DNA from: Pseudomonas sp. Irchel 3A7
Lineage (GTDB): Bacteria > Pseudomonadota > Gammaproteobacteria > Pseudomonadales > Pseudomonadaceae
DNA: 64,000 nt
Direction: 5' to 3'
Assembly: GCF_900187565.1 (NCBI RefSeq)
Contig: NZ_FYED01000008.1
Span: forward strand, 124,001-188,000
In this document: positions 8,037 to 16,619 of the stretch, piece after piece
Numbering within the stretch: position 1 is the first letter of the stretch
Layout: each line of letters begins with the position of its first letter
Notes under the pieces: model-generated
What the model was told of the DNA's origin: nothing
What the model saw: the letters and a program-made list of their open reading frames with translations, nothing else
Database searches by the model: none
Program-made: the position numbers and the translations under genes

Positions 8037-8561
8037 ATGATTCGATTCAGTACATCGGTGTTCGTCCTGGTTGGCATGCTGTCCTGGGTTGCCAGCGCCC
8101 GGGCCGAGGCGCCGGTCATGATTTGGCCTGCGGGCTGGCAGGTCGAAGAGATGGCCCCAAGTGATGCCGCTTCCACTGTTTCCCGCCAGCGCGCGGTGAA
8201 AGTCGATTCGGGCGGCACGCCGGTGATGGTGATGGAATTGACCATGACGCAAGTGGAAAGTGGTCACCAGGTGAACCTTGAAGGCGTGTTGCTGGAGATG
8301 CGCAAGTCAGTGCAAAAAGACTTTTTTCAGGGTGGCTATCAAAGTGTCTGCAACCGGATTCATCCGACGACCTTGAGCCGATTGTCGGCGCTGGAAACCA
8401 CCTGCACCATTACGCAAAACGGCCGTCATGTCCTTTCTCAAACTTTGGTCGCTGCAGTGGACGCCAATAAAGCCTACGTTCTTTCCTACGCCGGGCAGGC
8501 CGAGGCTTATAAGGCCAGCCTGGATGAAATACAGGCGGCGCGTAGCGCCTTGAAACTTTAA
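8037..8561 (+). CDS. Secreted protein of unknown function
   Basis: 174 aa from ATG 8037. It begins with a clear Sec signal peptide (MIRFSTSVFVLVGMLSWVAS, cleavage probably after ARA), so the mature protein is periplasmic or exported. The mature part starts APVMIWPAGWQVE and contains two cysteines, in SVCNRI and ETTCTI, likely disulfide-bonded. It may belong to a small Pseudomonas-specific DUF family (DUF4946 is my best recollection, unverified). A GTG at 8025 would extend it by four codons; neither start has a strong ribosome-binding site. No operon neighbours; a shared bidirectional terminator follows. Confidence 0.7.
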   Translation: MIRFSTSVFVLVGMLSWVASARAEAPVMIWPAGWQVEEMAPSDAASTVSRQRAVKVDSGGTPVMVMELTMTQVESGHQVNLEGVLLEMRKSVQKDFFQGGYQSVCNRIHPTTLSRLSALETTCTITQNGRHVLSQTLVAAVDANKAYVLSYAGQAEAYKASLDEIQAARSALKL

Positions 8562-8693
8562 TCGAAGACTTTAGTGACTTCAGGCTTTATGCCCATGCGG
8601 AAATGTTTAGATACCCAAAAGGATTAAGCAAAAAGTTAGCCGGCAAGTAGCGAGTTGATCGACCAACATCGTTGCATTTAGCGGCTATTCATG

Positions 8694-8724
8694 AAAAAGC
8701 CCTGCATTCGCAGGGCTTTTTTTT
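8694..8724. terminator. Bidirectional terminator
   Basis: AAAAAGCCCTGC-ATTC-GCAGGGCTTTTT has A and T tracts on both sides and sits between the converging secreted-protein and mvaT-family genes. Confidence 0.92.
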
Positions 8725-8737
8725 ACGGCGCAAGTGC

Positions 8738-9103
8738 TTAGCCGCGCAACCAGGAATCAACGGTAGAGGCACCGTATTGTTCCTTCCAGGCTTTCAGGCC
8801 GCGGTGGTTGCCACCCTTGGTTTCAATCAGTTCACCGGTGTGCGGGTTCTGATAAACCTTGACCACGCGAGCGCGGCGGGTCTTAGGCGCCGTAGCCTGT
8901 TGCAGGCCGGATTTGGCCGGGTTCGGATCGAGAATGGCGATGATGTCGCGCAGGCTCTTGCCGTAGGTTTTCATCAGCCCCTGGAGCTTCTCTTCGAATT
9001 CGATTTCTTTCTTGAGCCCGGCATCGTTCTTCAGGGACTCAAGCTGCTTGAGCTGCTCTTGAAGGGCCTTTTCAGCTGCACGAAATTCAGCGAGTCTGGA
9101 CAA
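8738..9103 (-). CDS. MvaT-family H-NS-like nucleoid protein (MvaU/MvaV-like)
   Basis: 121 aa. Pseudomonas functional analogue of H-NS: it binds AT-rich DNA, silences acquired genes and modulates secondary metabolism. The N-terminal half (MSRLAEFRAAEKALQEQL, LKNDAGLKKEIEFEEKL) is the coiled-coil oligomerisation domain. The C-terminal half carries the DNA-binding loop YQNPHTGELIETKGGNHRGL, characteristic of the family, ending in GASTVDSWLRG. The N-terminus resembles the MvaU/MvaV paralogues more than MvaT itself. The start is TTG at 9103, 7 nt after GGAGTAAAG; an upstream ATG at 9145 would add 14 residues foreign to the family. The AT-rich upstream region is typical of an autoregulated gene. 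Confidence 0.9.
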   Translation of the reverse strand: MSRLAEFRAAEKALQEQLKQLESLKNDAGLKKEIEFEEKLQGLMKTYGKSLRDIIAILDPNPAKSGLQQATAPKTRRARVVKVYQNPHTGELIETKGGNHRGLKAWKEQYGASTVDSWLRG

Positions 9104-9338
9104 TATCTTTACTCCAATAGTGTGTTTGGCTGATACCAACCGCAAACAAAGCTATAAGCCAAGAGCCTTGAAGCGACTCGGTGATAAATGGCTCACCTGC
9201 CAAATAACCGCAGGCATGAAAAATTGTAGTAGTTAATGGCGCAAGAGTAAATCATGTCTTTTTTTTCATGTAACCAAGAGCGGTTTTTTGTTTCAAATTG
9301 GTGCGTTCTATCGCTGTCTCGTCGCTTGAAAACGTTAG
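9104..9338. other. AT-rich intergenic region upstream of the mvaT-family gene
   Basis: 235 bp between the convergent-to-tandem EAL gene and the mvaT-family gene. It contains homopolymer T runs (TCTTTTTTTTCATG, GGTTTTTTGTTTC) and is clearly richer in A+T than flanking DNA, as expected for the promoter of an autoregulated H-NS-like gene. I see no open frame or structured RNA. Confidence 0.5.
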
Positions 9339-10871
9339 TTAATGGTCACTTAATGCACTAATGAACTCCACACCGGGCATCGGTCGCCCATACAGATAGC
9401 CTTGCAGGAAGTTAACGTTATGGGCGGTCAGGTAATCACTTTGCACCTGGGTTTCCACGCCTTCTGCAACCATCGCCAGATCGAGCTTGGCGGCCAGCTC
9501 CATGATGCTGTCCAGAATGTGGCCGGACAGTGTGTCGATACCGATCATGGCAACGAAACTCTGGTCGATTTTCAGGTAGTCCACATTGAACTGGCGCAGG
9601 TAGCCGAGGCTGGAATGGCCTGTACCGAAGTCATCGATGGCGATCTTCACCCCAAGTTCGTGCAACTGCTCGAACAATTGATGGGTAACAGGCGTGGGCT
9701 CGATCAGTTCGCGCTCGGTCAACTCCAGCACTAGGTAAATGGACCCTGGCGCGAAAGCTGCCAGGAATCGGCGGCAATCTTCGACCAGGTCCAGATCCTG
9801 GCAGTGACTGGCGGTGATGTTGATGCCGATGTGAAAGGGCTCTTTGAACGACGCGGACAGCGGCGCCAGCAACGCGCAGGTCTGTTGCATCAATGAACGG
9901 GTCATCGGCACGATCAGTCCGGAGTATTCGGCGAACGGAATGAACAGGTCCGGACGCACCAGGCCCTCTTTCGGGTGATTCCAGCGCATCAATACTTCAA
10001 TGCCCGACAGTTTTTTGCTGTCACCGTGCACGACCGCCTGGAAGTAAGGAACGAACTCCGCCGCTTCCAGCGCACGCTTCATTTCATGAGTCGGTGATGA
10101 TGAACGTTTTTGCAGCAGGTGCCCGATCAAACCGGAAACAGCACCAAAAAAGATCAGCAGGCTGAACAGTGGCGGATATTCACTGCTCATGTAGCGCCAG
10201 GTTTCGCCTTCGGGAAAACCGGCCTCTACGCCAAAGGCATAACGGGAAGAGTCGAGCCTGGTTTGCGCCACCGGAAATTCGGGCAAGGCATCATCATGAA
10301 AGTGGCCGTCGGCGGACAACCAATTGGAGCCAACCTGCAAAACCAGGAGAGTCTTGCCGCCGATCATGCGCAAGACGTTACTCAGGTGGTAGCCATCAAG
10401 TGTGCTCATGGCGCCGCGTTTGCCTTCGCCGAGGCGGTACACCAGCAATGCGGTGTCGGGCGTGACCGGGTTGCCCTTCATTAATAGCAAACGACCACCG
10501 GTATAGTCCCCGGATGCGATCTTCTCGTGATAGTCGCCAAACAGGGAACTGCAATAAATGGTGTCATCCCACACCAGATTGGTCGAACGCACGAAGGGAC
10601 GTCGGGTGACTTGTTCGCGCAACGCCAGGTTGACGTCGATGCAACTTTGTCCGGCCAGCGGCAGTAATTCCCGAGCAGCCTGCGCTGTGTTGTCGAGCAT
10701 CAGTTCGAATTGGCGAATGGCCTCTTCGGCGGTTAGTTCAGCGCTTTGTTTAAGTGTTCGTTCAGCCTGCATATAAAGTATGACAGCACCCAGCACGAGC
10801 GGGAGTAATCCGCTTGCGAGGGTCACAGCAATCCTGGTGCTGCGTTTGCGGGTCTTGGCGTTCAGGGGCAT
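9339..10871 (-). CDS. Cyclic di-GMP phosphodiesterase, CSS-motif and EAL domains
   Basis: About 510 aa. A transmembrane helix near residues 15-35 is followed by a periplasmic CSS-motif sensor domain (TIYCSSLFG gives the motif; a second Cys lies in GQSCIDVN). A second membrane helix (LFSLLIFFGAVSGLIGHLL) leads to the EAL domain. Catalytic signatures are intact: EVLMRW (EAL equivalent), GINITASHC, ELTERELIE, IDDFGTGHSSLGYL, LKIDQSFV, AEGVET and QGYLYGRPM. It should hydrolyse c-di-GMP in the cytoplasm, under redox control through the periplasmic cysteines as known for CSS-type enzymes. ATG 10871 is preferred; a TTG at 10889 would add six residues. Monocistronic. Confidence 0.92.
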   Translation of the reverse strand: MPLNAKTRKRSTRIAVTLASGLLPLVLGAVILYMQAERTLKQSAELTAEEAIRQFELMLDNTAQAARELLPLAGQSCIDVNLALREQVTRRPFVRSTNLVWDDTIYCSSLFGDYHEKIASGDYTGGRLLLMKGNPVTPDTALLVYRLGEGKRGAMSTLDGYHLSNVLRMIGGKTLLVLQVGSNWLSADGHFHDDALPEFPVAQTRLDSSRYAFGVEAGFPEGETWRYMSSEYPPLFSLLIFFGAVSGLIGHLLQKRSSSPTHEMKRALEAAEFVPYFQAVVHGDSKKLSGIEVLMRWNHPKEGLVRPDLFIPFAEYSGLIVPMTRSLMQQTCALLAPLSASFKEPFHIGINITASHCQDLDLVEDCRRFLAAFAPGSIYLVLELTERELIEPTPVTHQLFEQLHELGVKIAIDDFGTGHSSLGYLRQFNVDYLKIDQSFVAMIGIDTLSGHILDSIMELAAKLDLAMVAEGVETQVQSDYLTAHNVNFLQGYLYGRPMPGVEFISALSDH

Positions 10872-10983
10872 TCGCGAAACCTGTAACAATGAAATAGGGC
10901 TCTCAAATACCGGCAGGAAGCATCGCCCTGCAGGAAGCGTTCAAGTTCGAGCCATGATAGTTGGCCCTTGGCACTTATGCCGC

Positions 10984-11856
10984 TCAACGGTAATCGAGTC
11001 GCTGGGCCAGTTTGATGAAGGCCAGCGCCGCCGGAGATGCCTGGCGCTGATCGAGTACGGCCAGGCCGACCTGTCGGGCCACGGCGGGGGACAGATTCTT
11101 TTTCACATGGCGGCTGTCATTCAGTTCGGGCAACGAGCCTTCGGCGACCACGGTCAACCCGTCGCCGCGCCCCACCGTGTCCAGGGTGCTCAGCAGCTGC
11201 GAGCAGCGAAAACGGATGTTGGGTGTCAACCGGGCGGCGTTGAACAACCGTGTCACCAGCTCCGAGGATCCGGCCTCGGTCAACACGAAAGGGTCGTGGC
11301 ACAAGTCGCTCAGGCTCACGCTGTCGCGGATCGCCAGCGGATGATTGGCCGGCAGCAGCGCGACCATCTGGTCTTCCATCAGCGCCACCGTGTCGAAACG
11401 CTCGTCCGGCAGCACCACAAAGCCAATGTCGATCCGCCGTTCTTCCAGCCACTGGATCACCTGACGGTCCGGGCCTTCATCGATGTGAACCTCGATGCCC
11501 GGATGTTCGGCACGGTAGTGCTGCAGGATCAAGGGCAATAACTTGATTGATGAGGTGGGGCCGAACGAGCCTATGCGCAAGGTGCCGCGCTTCATGCCCC
11601 GGGCATCCGCCGCTTCCTGGCGCAGCGTGTTGGCCAGCCCCAGCATGGCCCGCGCGCGCAGCAGGAGCAGTTGGCCGATGTCGCTCAATTCAACCTGGGA
11701 TTGATGGCGGCGCAGCAGTTCGACGCCCAGTTCCTGCTCCAGGGATTTCAACGCATGGGACACCGCCGATTGGGTAATCCCCAGGCGATTGGCTGCCGCC
11801 GTGAAGCCGTGCAACTCGGCGACGGTGGAGAAGATCTCCAGCTGAGTGAGAGTCAT
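10984..11856 (-). CDS. LysR-family transcriptional regulator
   Basis: 290 aa. The N-terminal winged helix-turn-helix (FTAAANRLGITQSAVSHALK, about 18-38) is followed by the substrate-binding domain (about 88-290) opening with GTLRIGSFGPTSSIKLLPLI. It diverges from the EamA transporter gene at 11934 with only 77 bp between starts. That is the classic LysR layout, suggesting that it controls the exporter and itself from the shared promoter. The effector is unknown. Confidence 0.9.
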   Translation of the reverse strand: MTLTQLEIFSTVAELHGFTAAANRLGITQSAVSHALKSLEQELGVELLRRHQSQVELSDIGQLLLLRARAMLGLANTLRQEAADARGMKRGTLRIGSFGPTSSIKLLPLILQHYRAEHPGIEVHIDEGPDRQVIQWLEERRIDIGFVVLPDERFDTVALMEDQMVALLPANHPLAIRDSVSLSDLCHDPFVLTEAGSSELVTRLFNAARLTPNIRFRCSQLLSTLDTVGRGDGLTVVAEGSLPELNDSRHVKKNLSPAVARQVGLAVLDQRQASPAALAFIKLAQRLDYR

Positions 11857-11933
11857 GAGCTTTTACTCATTTTACGATGACCAAGTATTAGCCCAATGAT
11901 ACGTCATCCAATCGATCACAAATCCGGAGACCT

Positions 11934-12899
11934 ATGTCCACATGTGAACAAAGCCTGTCCAGGCAGTCCGATGTGCCGGTTTATTTGAAACTGGCGACGG
12001 TCACCATGATCTGGGGCGGCACCTTTGTGGCAGGGCGGTTTCTGGCTGACAGCCTCAGTCCGCTGTTTGCCGCCAGCCTGCGGTTCCTTCTGGCCAGTGC
12101 GGCGCTGCTGCTGTTTTTACTCCTGACCCGCGTACGGCTGGTGCGACCCAGCCCCAGGCAATGGTTGCAACTGGTGCTGCTGGGTTTTTTCGGGATCTTC
12201 TTTTACAACTTGTGTTTCTTTTATGGCCTGCACTACATCAACGCCTCGCGGGCGTCGTTGATCGTGGCGCTCAACCCTGCGGTGATCGGCCTGGCCTCGT
12301 GGCTGATGTTCAAGGAGCACTTGAGCCGGCTGAAAGTCGTCGGTATCGCCATCTGCATTGCCGGCGCAAGCCTGGTGATCGTCAGCCGCAACCCGCAACT
12401 GCTTGCCGACAATCCCGACGCCTGGATCGGCGACCTGTTGATTCTCGGCTGCGTGCTCGGCTGGGGTATTTATTCGCTGTGCTCCAGGGAGCTGAATCAC
12501 TGCCTGGGGCCGGTGCAAACGGTGACTTGGTCGATTCTACTGGGCACCTTGATGCTGTGGCTGACTTGCGCATTTCGCGGCGAGGTGAGGGTGGATGTAC
12601 TCGCCAGTCTTGGCCCGACACAGTGGCTGAGCCTGATGTACCTGGGCGTATTGGGCTCAGCCCTGGCGTACATTGGCTACTACGACGGCATCCGCAAGAT
12701 CGGTGCGACCCGTTCCGGTGTGTTTATCGCCCTGAACCCGCTGACAGCGGTGATCCTCGGCGCGCTGCTGCTGGGCGAGCAACTGACGCTGGCGATGTAC
12801 GTGGGGGGAGGGCTGGTTCTGGCGGGGATTTACCTGTGCAACAAACCCCTTGCGCCCACGGGGAAAAAGCGGATTTTATACAGAAGGCGGACAAACTGA
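11934..12899 (+). CDS. EamA/DMT-family transporter
   Basis: 321 aa inner-membrane protein with about ten transmembrane helices in two EamA repeats. The first starts MIWGGTFVAGRFLADSLSPL and the second near GDLLILGCVLGWGIYSLCSR. LNPLTAVILGALLLGEQL is the typical end of the second repeat. Members export metabolites, amino acids or drugs. The adjacent divergent LysR gene probably regulates it. The ATG follows CCGGAG by about 6 nt. Confidence 0.88.
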   Translation: MSTCEQSLSRQSDVPVYLKLATVTMIWGGTFVAGRFLADSLSPLFAASLRFLLASAALLLFLLLTRVRLVRPSPRQWLQLVLLGFFGIFFYNLCFFYGLHYINASRASLIVALNPAVIGLASWLMFKEHLSRLKVVGIAICIAGASLVIVSRNPQLLADNPDAWIGDLLILGCVLGWGIYSLCSRELNHCLGPVQTVTWSILLGTLMLWLTCAFRGEVRVDVLASLGPTQWLSLMYLGVLGSALAYIGYYDGIRKIGATRSGVFIALNPLTAVILGALLLGEQLTLAMYVGGGLVLAGIYLCNKPLAPTGKKRILYRRRTN

Positions 12900-13126
12900 T
12901 TTACGCTGTGTAGAATCAGGTTACGCATATAAGAATAACGTCTTCTGGCAGCAGAAGCCTCGCCCGCAAGAGCCTTGGGTCGACAATGAAGAGTTTTGGG
13001 TTTCAATTGATCTACGGTGACTTCCTCGCCCGCAGCGTGCGGGGCATCTCCTGTGCGCCACCCACCGGTCTCAGCATTGCTAGCAACTAACCTTTGTTAA
13101 TTGATAAGAATGATGAGGCGCCAACC

Positions 13127-14203
13127 ATGGCAGATTTATACGAAAACCCAATGGGCCTGATGGGCTTTGAGTTCATCGAATTCGCATCGCCAACCCCCAA
13201 CACCCTGGAGCCGATCTTCAAGATCATGGGCTTCACCAAGGTCGCGACCCACCGATCCAAAGACGTGCACCTGTATCGTCAGGGCGCAATCAACTTGATC
13301 CTCAACAACGAACCCAACAGCGTGGCCTCGTACTTTGCGGCCGAGCACGGTCCGTCGGTGTGCGGCATGGCGTTCCGGGTCAAGGATTCGCAGAAAGCCT
13401 ATAAGCGTGCCCTGGAACTGGGCGCCCAGCCGATCCATATCGAAACCGGCCCGATGGAGCTGCATCTGCCGGCGATCAAAGGCATCGGCGGCGCGCCGCT
13501 GTACCTGATCGACCGTTTCGGTGAAGGCAGCTCGATCTACGACATCGACTTCGTGTACCTCGAAGGCGTGGACCGCCACCCGGTCGGTGCCGGCCTGAAA
13601 ATCATCGACCACCTGACCCACAACGTGTACCGCGGCCGCATGGCCTACTGGGCGAACTTCTACGAGAAGCTATTCAACTTCCGCGAGATCCGCTACTTCG
13701 ACATCAAGGGCGAATACACCGGCCTGACGTCCAAGGCCATGACCGCACCGGATGGCATGATCCGCATCCCGTTGAACGAAGAATCGTCCAAGGGTGCCGG
13801 GCAGATCGAAGAGTTCCTGATGCAGTTCAACGGCGAAGGCATCCAGCACGTTGCGTTCCTCTCCGACGACCTGATCAAGACCTGGGATCACCTGAAAAGC
13901 ATCGGCATGCGCTTCATGACTGCGCCACCGGACACCTACTATGAAATGCTCGAAGGCCGTTTGCCGAACCACGGCGAGCCGGTTGGCGAACTGCAGGCAA
14001 GGGGCATTCTGCTGGACGGCTCGTCCGAATCGGGCGACAAGCGTCTGCTGCTGCAGATCTTCTCGGAAACCCTGATGGGGCCGGTGTTCTTCGAGTTCAT
14101 CCAGCGCAAGGGTGACGATGGTTTCGGTGAAGGTAACTTCAAGGCGCTGTTCGAATCCATCGAGCGCGACCAGGTTCGTCGCGGCGTGTTGTCCACTGAT
14201 TAA
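13127..14203 (+). CDS. hpd: 4-hydroxyphenylpyruvate dioxygenase
   Basis: 358 aa. This Fe(II) enzyme converts 4-hydroxyphenylpyruvate to homogentisate, the second step of tyrosine catabolism and the source of pyomelanin precursor. There are two VOC modules. The first starts at [11 protein letters not shown]. The catalytic second module has the iron ligands His in [15 protein letters not shown], His in [13 protein letters not shown], and Glu in [23 protein letters not shown] 13127 follows ATGAGGCG and gives the family N-terminus [10 protein letters not shown]; an in-frame start at 13094 adds 11 unsupported residues. The 227-bp upstream region has no other gene, and no homogentisate-pathway genes adjoin it. 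Confidence 0.96.
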   Translation: MADLYENPMGLMGFEFIEFASPTPNTLEPIFKIMGFTKVATHRSKDVHLYRQGAINLILNNEPNSVASYFAAEHGPSVCGMAFRVKDSQKAYKRALELGAQPIHIETGPMELHLPAIKGIGGAPLYLIDRFGEGSSIYDIDFVYLEGVDRHPVGAGLKIIDHLTHNVYRGRMAYWANFYEKLFNFREIRYFDIKGEYTGLTSKAMTAPDGMIRIPLNEESSKGAGQIEEFLMQFNGEGIQHVAFLSDDLIKTWDHLKSIGMRFMTAPPDTYYEMLEGRLPNHGEPVGELQARGILLDGSSESGDKRLLLQIFSETLMGPVFFEFIQRKGDDGFGEGNFKALFESIERDQVRRGVLSTD

Positions 14204-14223
14204 CCCGGTCCACCGCTAAAAAC

Positions 14224-14313
14224 TGTGGGAGCGAGCCTGCTCGCGAAAGCGTCTTCAGATTCAACATTGATGTTGACTGAATGACCGCATTCGCGAGCAG
14301 GCTCGCTCCCACA
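14224..14313. repeat. REPIN between hpd and rarD
   Basis: Class I arms TGTGGGAGCGAGCCTGCTCGCG and complement with a ~45-bp spacer, placed between the convergent hpd and rarD genes where it may act as a bidirectional 3' end. Confidence 0.85.
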
Positions 14314-14330
14314 TTTGTTTTGTGATTGCC

Positions 14331-15212
14331 TCAAAGCCTGCGCTGGCGCATCAGGTGCTTGAACCCTTCAAACACCAACACCAGCACCGCCAACCAGATC
14401 GGGATATAGGTCAGCCATTCTCCCGGCTTGATGCTTTCACCCAGCAACAACGCCACGCCGAGCAATAGCACCGGCTCCACATAGCTCAATAGACCGAACA
14501 GGCTGAACGGCAGCAAGCGGCTGGCGATGATGTAGACCACCAGTGCCGAGGCGCTGATCAGACCGAGCAGCGGGATCAGCCAGGCGAGGGCCGGGTGCTG
14601 ATCGAAGACGCCGAAGCCTTGCTCGCCACCGTGCACGAACCAGTAGGCAATCGGCAGCATCAGGGTCATGTCCACCCACAGTCCGCCGAGGTTGTCAGCC
14701 TTCAGCCATTTGCGCAGCACGAAGTACAGCGGATAGCCCACGACCACCACCAGGGTGGCCCAGGAAAAACCACCGACCTGATACAACTCATTGACCACGC
14801 CCAGGCTGGCGAAGAACACCGCGACCTTTTGCAGATACGACAGACGTTCCCCGTAGGCGATGCGCCCGGTCAGCACCATGGCCAGCGGCAACAGGAAATA
14901 GCCCAACGACACGTCAAGGCTGTAGCCGTTGAGCGGCGCCCACATGAACAGCCAGAGTTGTACACCCAGCAACGCCGACGAGACGATCAGGCCGCCAATC
15001 AACTTCGGTCGGAGGTTGATCCGCCGCACCAGGTCAGCCACACGCCGCCATTCGCCGGACACCACCATGAACACGGTCATGCACGGCACGGTCAGCAGCA
15101 TGCGCCAGCCAAAAATCTCCACGCCGCTCAGGGGGGTGAGCAGCGAAGTGTAGTAATACATGACGGCAAACAGCACCGAGGCTGAAACCGATAGAGCGAT
15201 ACCTTTAGACAA
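14331..15212 (-). CDS. rarD: RarD-type EamA transporter
   Basis: 293 aa with about ten membrane helices. The N-terminus MSKGIALSVSASVLFAVMYY and the following TSLLTPLSGVEIFGWRMLL are typical of the RarD branch of the drug/metabolite transporter superfamily. E. coli RarD is linked to chloramphenicol sensitivity; the true substrate is unknown. The start is TTG at 15212, 5-6 nt after GAGGA. No in-frame ATG would keep the conserved first residues. Confidence 0.85.
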   Translation of the reverse strand: MSKGIALSVSASVLFAVMYYYTSLLTPLSGVEIFGWRMLLTVPCMTVFMVVSGEWRRVADLVRRINLRPKLIGGLIVSSALLGVQLWLFMWAPLNGYSLDVSLGYFLLPLAMVLTGRIAYGERLSYLQKVAVFFASLGVVNELYQVGGFSWATLVVVVGYPLYFVLRKWLKADNLGGLWVDMTLMLPIAYWFVHGGEQGFGVFDQHPALAWLIPLLGLISASALVVYIIASRLLPFSLFGLLSYVEPVLLLGVALLLGESIKPGEWLTYIPIWLAVLVLVFEGFKHLMRQRRL

Positions 15213-15303
15213 GCTGTCCTCGCGTGAATTTGAGTGGGTAAAACGGCCGCAGAGGATACGTTGTTTTAGTGATAAATATTGTCCGTTCGATCAATAAGAT
15301 CCC

Positions 15304-15395
15304 CTGTGGGAGCGAGCCTGCTCGCGAATGCGATCTTCCAGTCAACATTGATGCTGAAGGGTAGACCGCTTTCGCGAGCAGGCTCGCTCCCACAA
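15304..15395. repeat. REPIN
   Basis: Class I pair of complementary GGGAGCGAGCCTGCTCGCGAA arms between rarD and the aldo-keto reductase gene. Confidence 0.85.
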
Positions 15396-15412
15396 GAGGG
15401 CTTTGTGTTACT

Positions 15413-16426
15413 TCAGTTGGTATGTGGTTTACGACCCGAGACGAAATGGCTCACATCATTGAACCCCGGTGTCGACGCATGCCCCGGCGTCACCAGCGAG
15501 TCGATAAAGGCTTCATCTTCAACCGTGATCTGCACCGCCTGCGCCTTAGTGTAGGCATCCCACTGCGCTTCGGTGCGCGGGCCGACGATGGCCGAGGTGA
15601 CGGCGCGGTTGTTCAGCACCCAGGCGATGGCGAACTCGACGATGCCCACCCCGCGTTCCTGGGTGTATTGCTGGATCTGCTGGGCGATGCGCAAGGACTC
15701 TACGCGCCATTCGGTTTCCAGGATGCGTTTGTCCTGGCGCCCGGCGCGGCTGTTGGCATCCGGTTTCACGTCCGGCGCGTACTTGCCGCTGAGTACGCCG
15801 CGCGCCAGCGGGCTGTAGGGCACCACGCCCAGACCATAGTTCTGCGCGGCGGTGATCTGCTCGGTTTCGGCCTGGCGGTTGACGATGTTGTACAGCGGCT
15901 GACTGATCACTGGCCGGTCGACCCCCAGCTTATCCGCGACGTGTATGACTTCGGCAATGCGCCAGCCCCGGTAGTTCGACAAACCCCAATAGCGGATCTT
16001 GCCCTGACGAATCAGATCGCCAATCGCCGACACCGTGACCTCCAGCGGCGTGTTGTGGTCTTCGCGGTGCAGGTAATAGATGTCGAGGTAGTCAGTACCG
16101 AGGCGCGTCAGGCTGGCGTCGATGCCATTGAACAGGTGCTTGCGGCTCAGGCCGCTGCGGTTCGGTACCCCATCCACCGGACCGAAACCGACCTTGGTGG
16201 CCAGCACCCATTCATGGCGGCGACTGGCGATCGCTTCACCGACGATTTCTTCGGAGCGGCCGTTGGTGTAGACGTCGGCGGTGTCGATGAAATTGATGCC
16301 CTGATCCCAGGCCTTGCCGATGATCCGCAGGGAATCTTCGGTGCTGGTCTGTTCGCCGAACATCATGGTGCCCAGGGTCAGGGTAGACACCTGCAAACCC
16401 GAATGACCCAGCGTGCGGTAGCTCAT
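15413..16426 (-). CDS. Aldo/keto reductase
   Basis: 337 aa TIM-barrel NADPH-dependent oxidoreductase. Catalytic tetrad positions are recognisable: Asp and Tyr in FIDTADVYTNGRSEE, Lys in WVLATKVGF, His in DIYYLHREDHNTPL. IRYWGLSNYRGWRIAEV and NNRAVTSAIVGPRTEAQW are family hallmarks, the latter for the NADPH adenine site. ATG 16426 follows AAAGGAC and gives MSYRTLGHSGLQVSTLTLG. Physiological substrate not evident. It is flanked by REPINs on both sides. Confidence 0.9.
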   Translation of the reverse strand: MSYRTLGHSGLQVSTLTLGTMMFGEQTSTEDSLRIIGKAWDQGINFIDTADVYTNGRSEEIVGEAIASRRHEWVLATKVGFGPVDGVPNRSGLSRKHLFNGIDASLTRLGTDYLDIYYLHREDHNTPLEVTVSAIGDLIRQGKIRYWGLSNYRGWRIAEVIHVADKLGVDRPVISQPLYNIVNRQAETEQITAAQNYGLGVVPYSPLARGVLSGKYAPDVKPDANSRAGRQDKRILETEWRVESLRIAQQIQQYTQERGVGIVEFAIAWVLNNRAVTSAIVGPRTEAQWDAYTKAQAVQITVEDEAFIDSLVTPGHASTPGFNDVSHFVSGRKPHTN

Positions 16427-16518
16427 GGTGAAGTCCTTTTGCCAGTGGGAAAGGCTCAAACAAATACCAGAACAACCGCGCGGGGCAAACTGATTTATCA
16501 ACCACACAAAATCAAAAC

Positions 16519-16609
16519 TGTGGGAGCGAGCCTGCTCGCGAAAGCGGAGTGTCAGTCAACTTGTTTGTTGAATTTCATACCGTATTCGCGAGCAGGCTCG
16601 CTCCCGCAG
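16519..16609. repeat. REPIN
   Basis: Class I pair between the aldo-keto reductase and the MFS transporter genes. It ends 11 bp from the MFS stop codon. Confidence 0.85.
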
Positions 16610-16619
16610 GGGATTGGTT

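Noticed and set aside
12900..13126. PhhR/TyrR box upstream of hpd
   Set aside because: TGTAGA-ATCAGG-TTACGC at about 12908 departs too far from TGTAAA-N6-TTTACA to support a claim.
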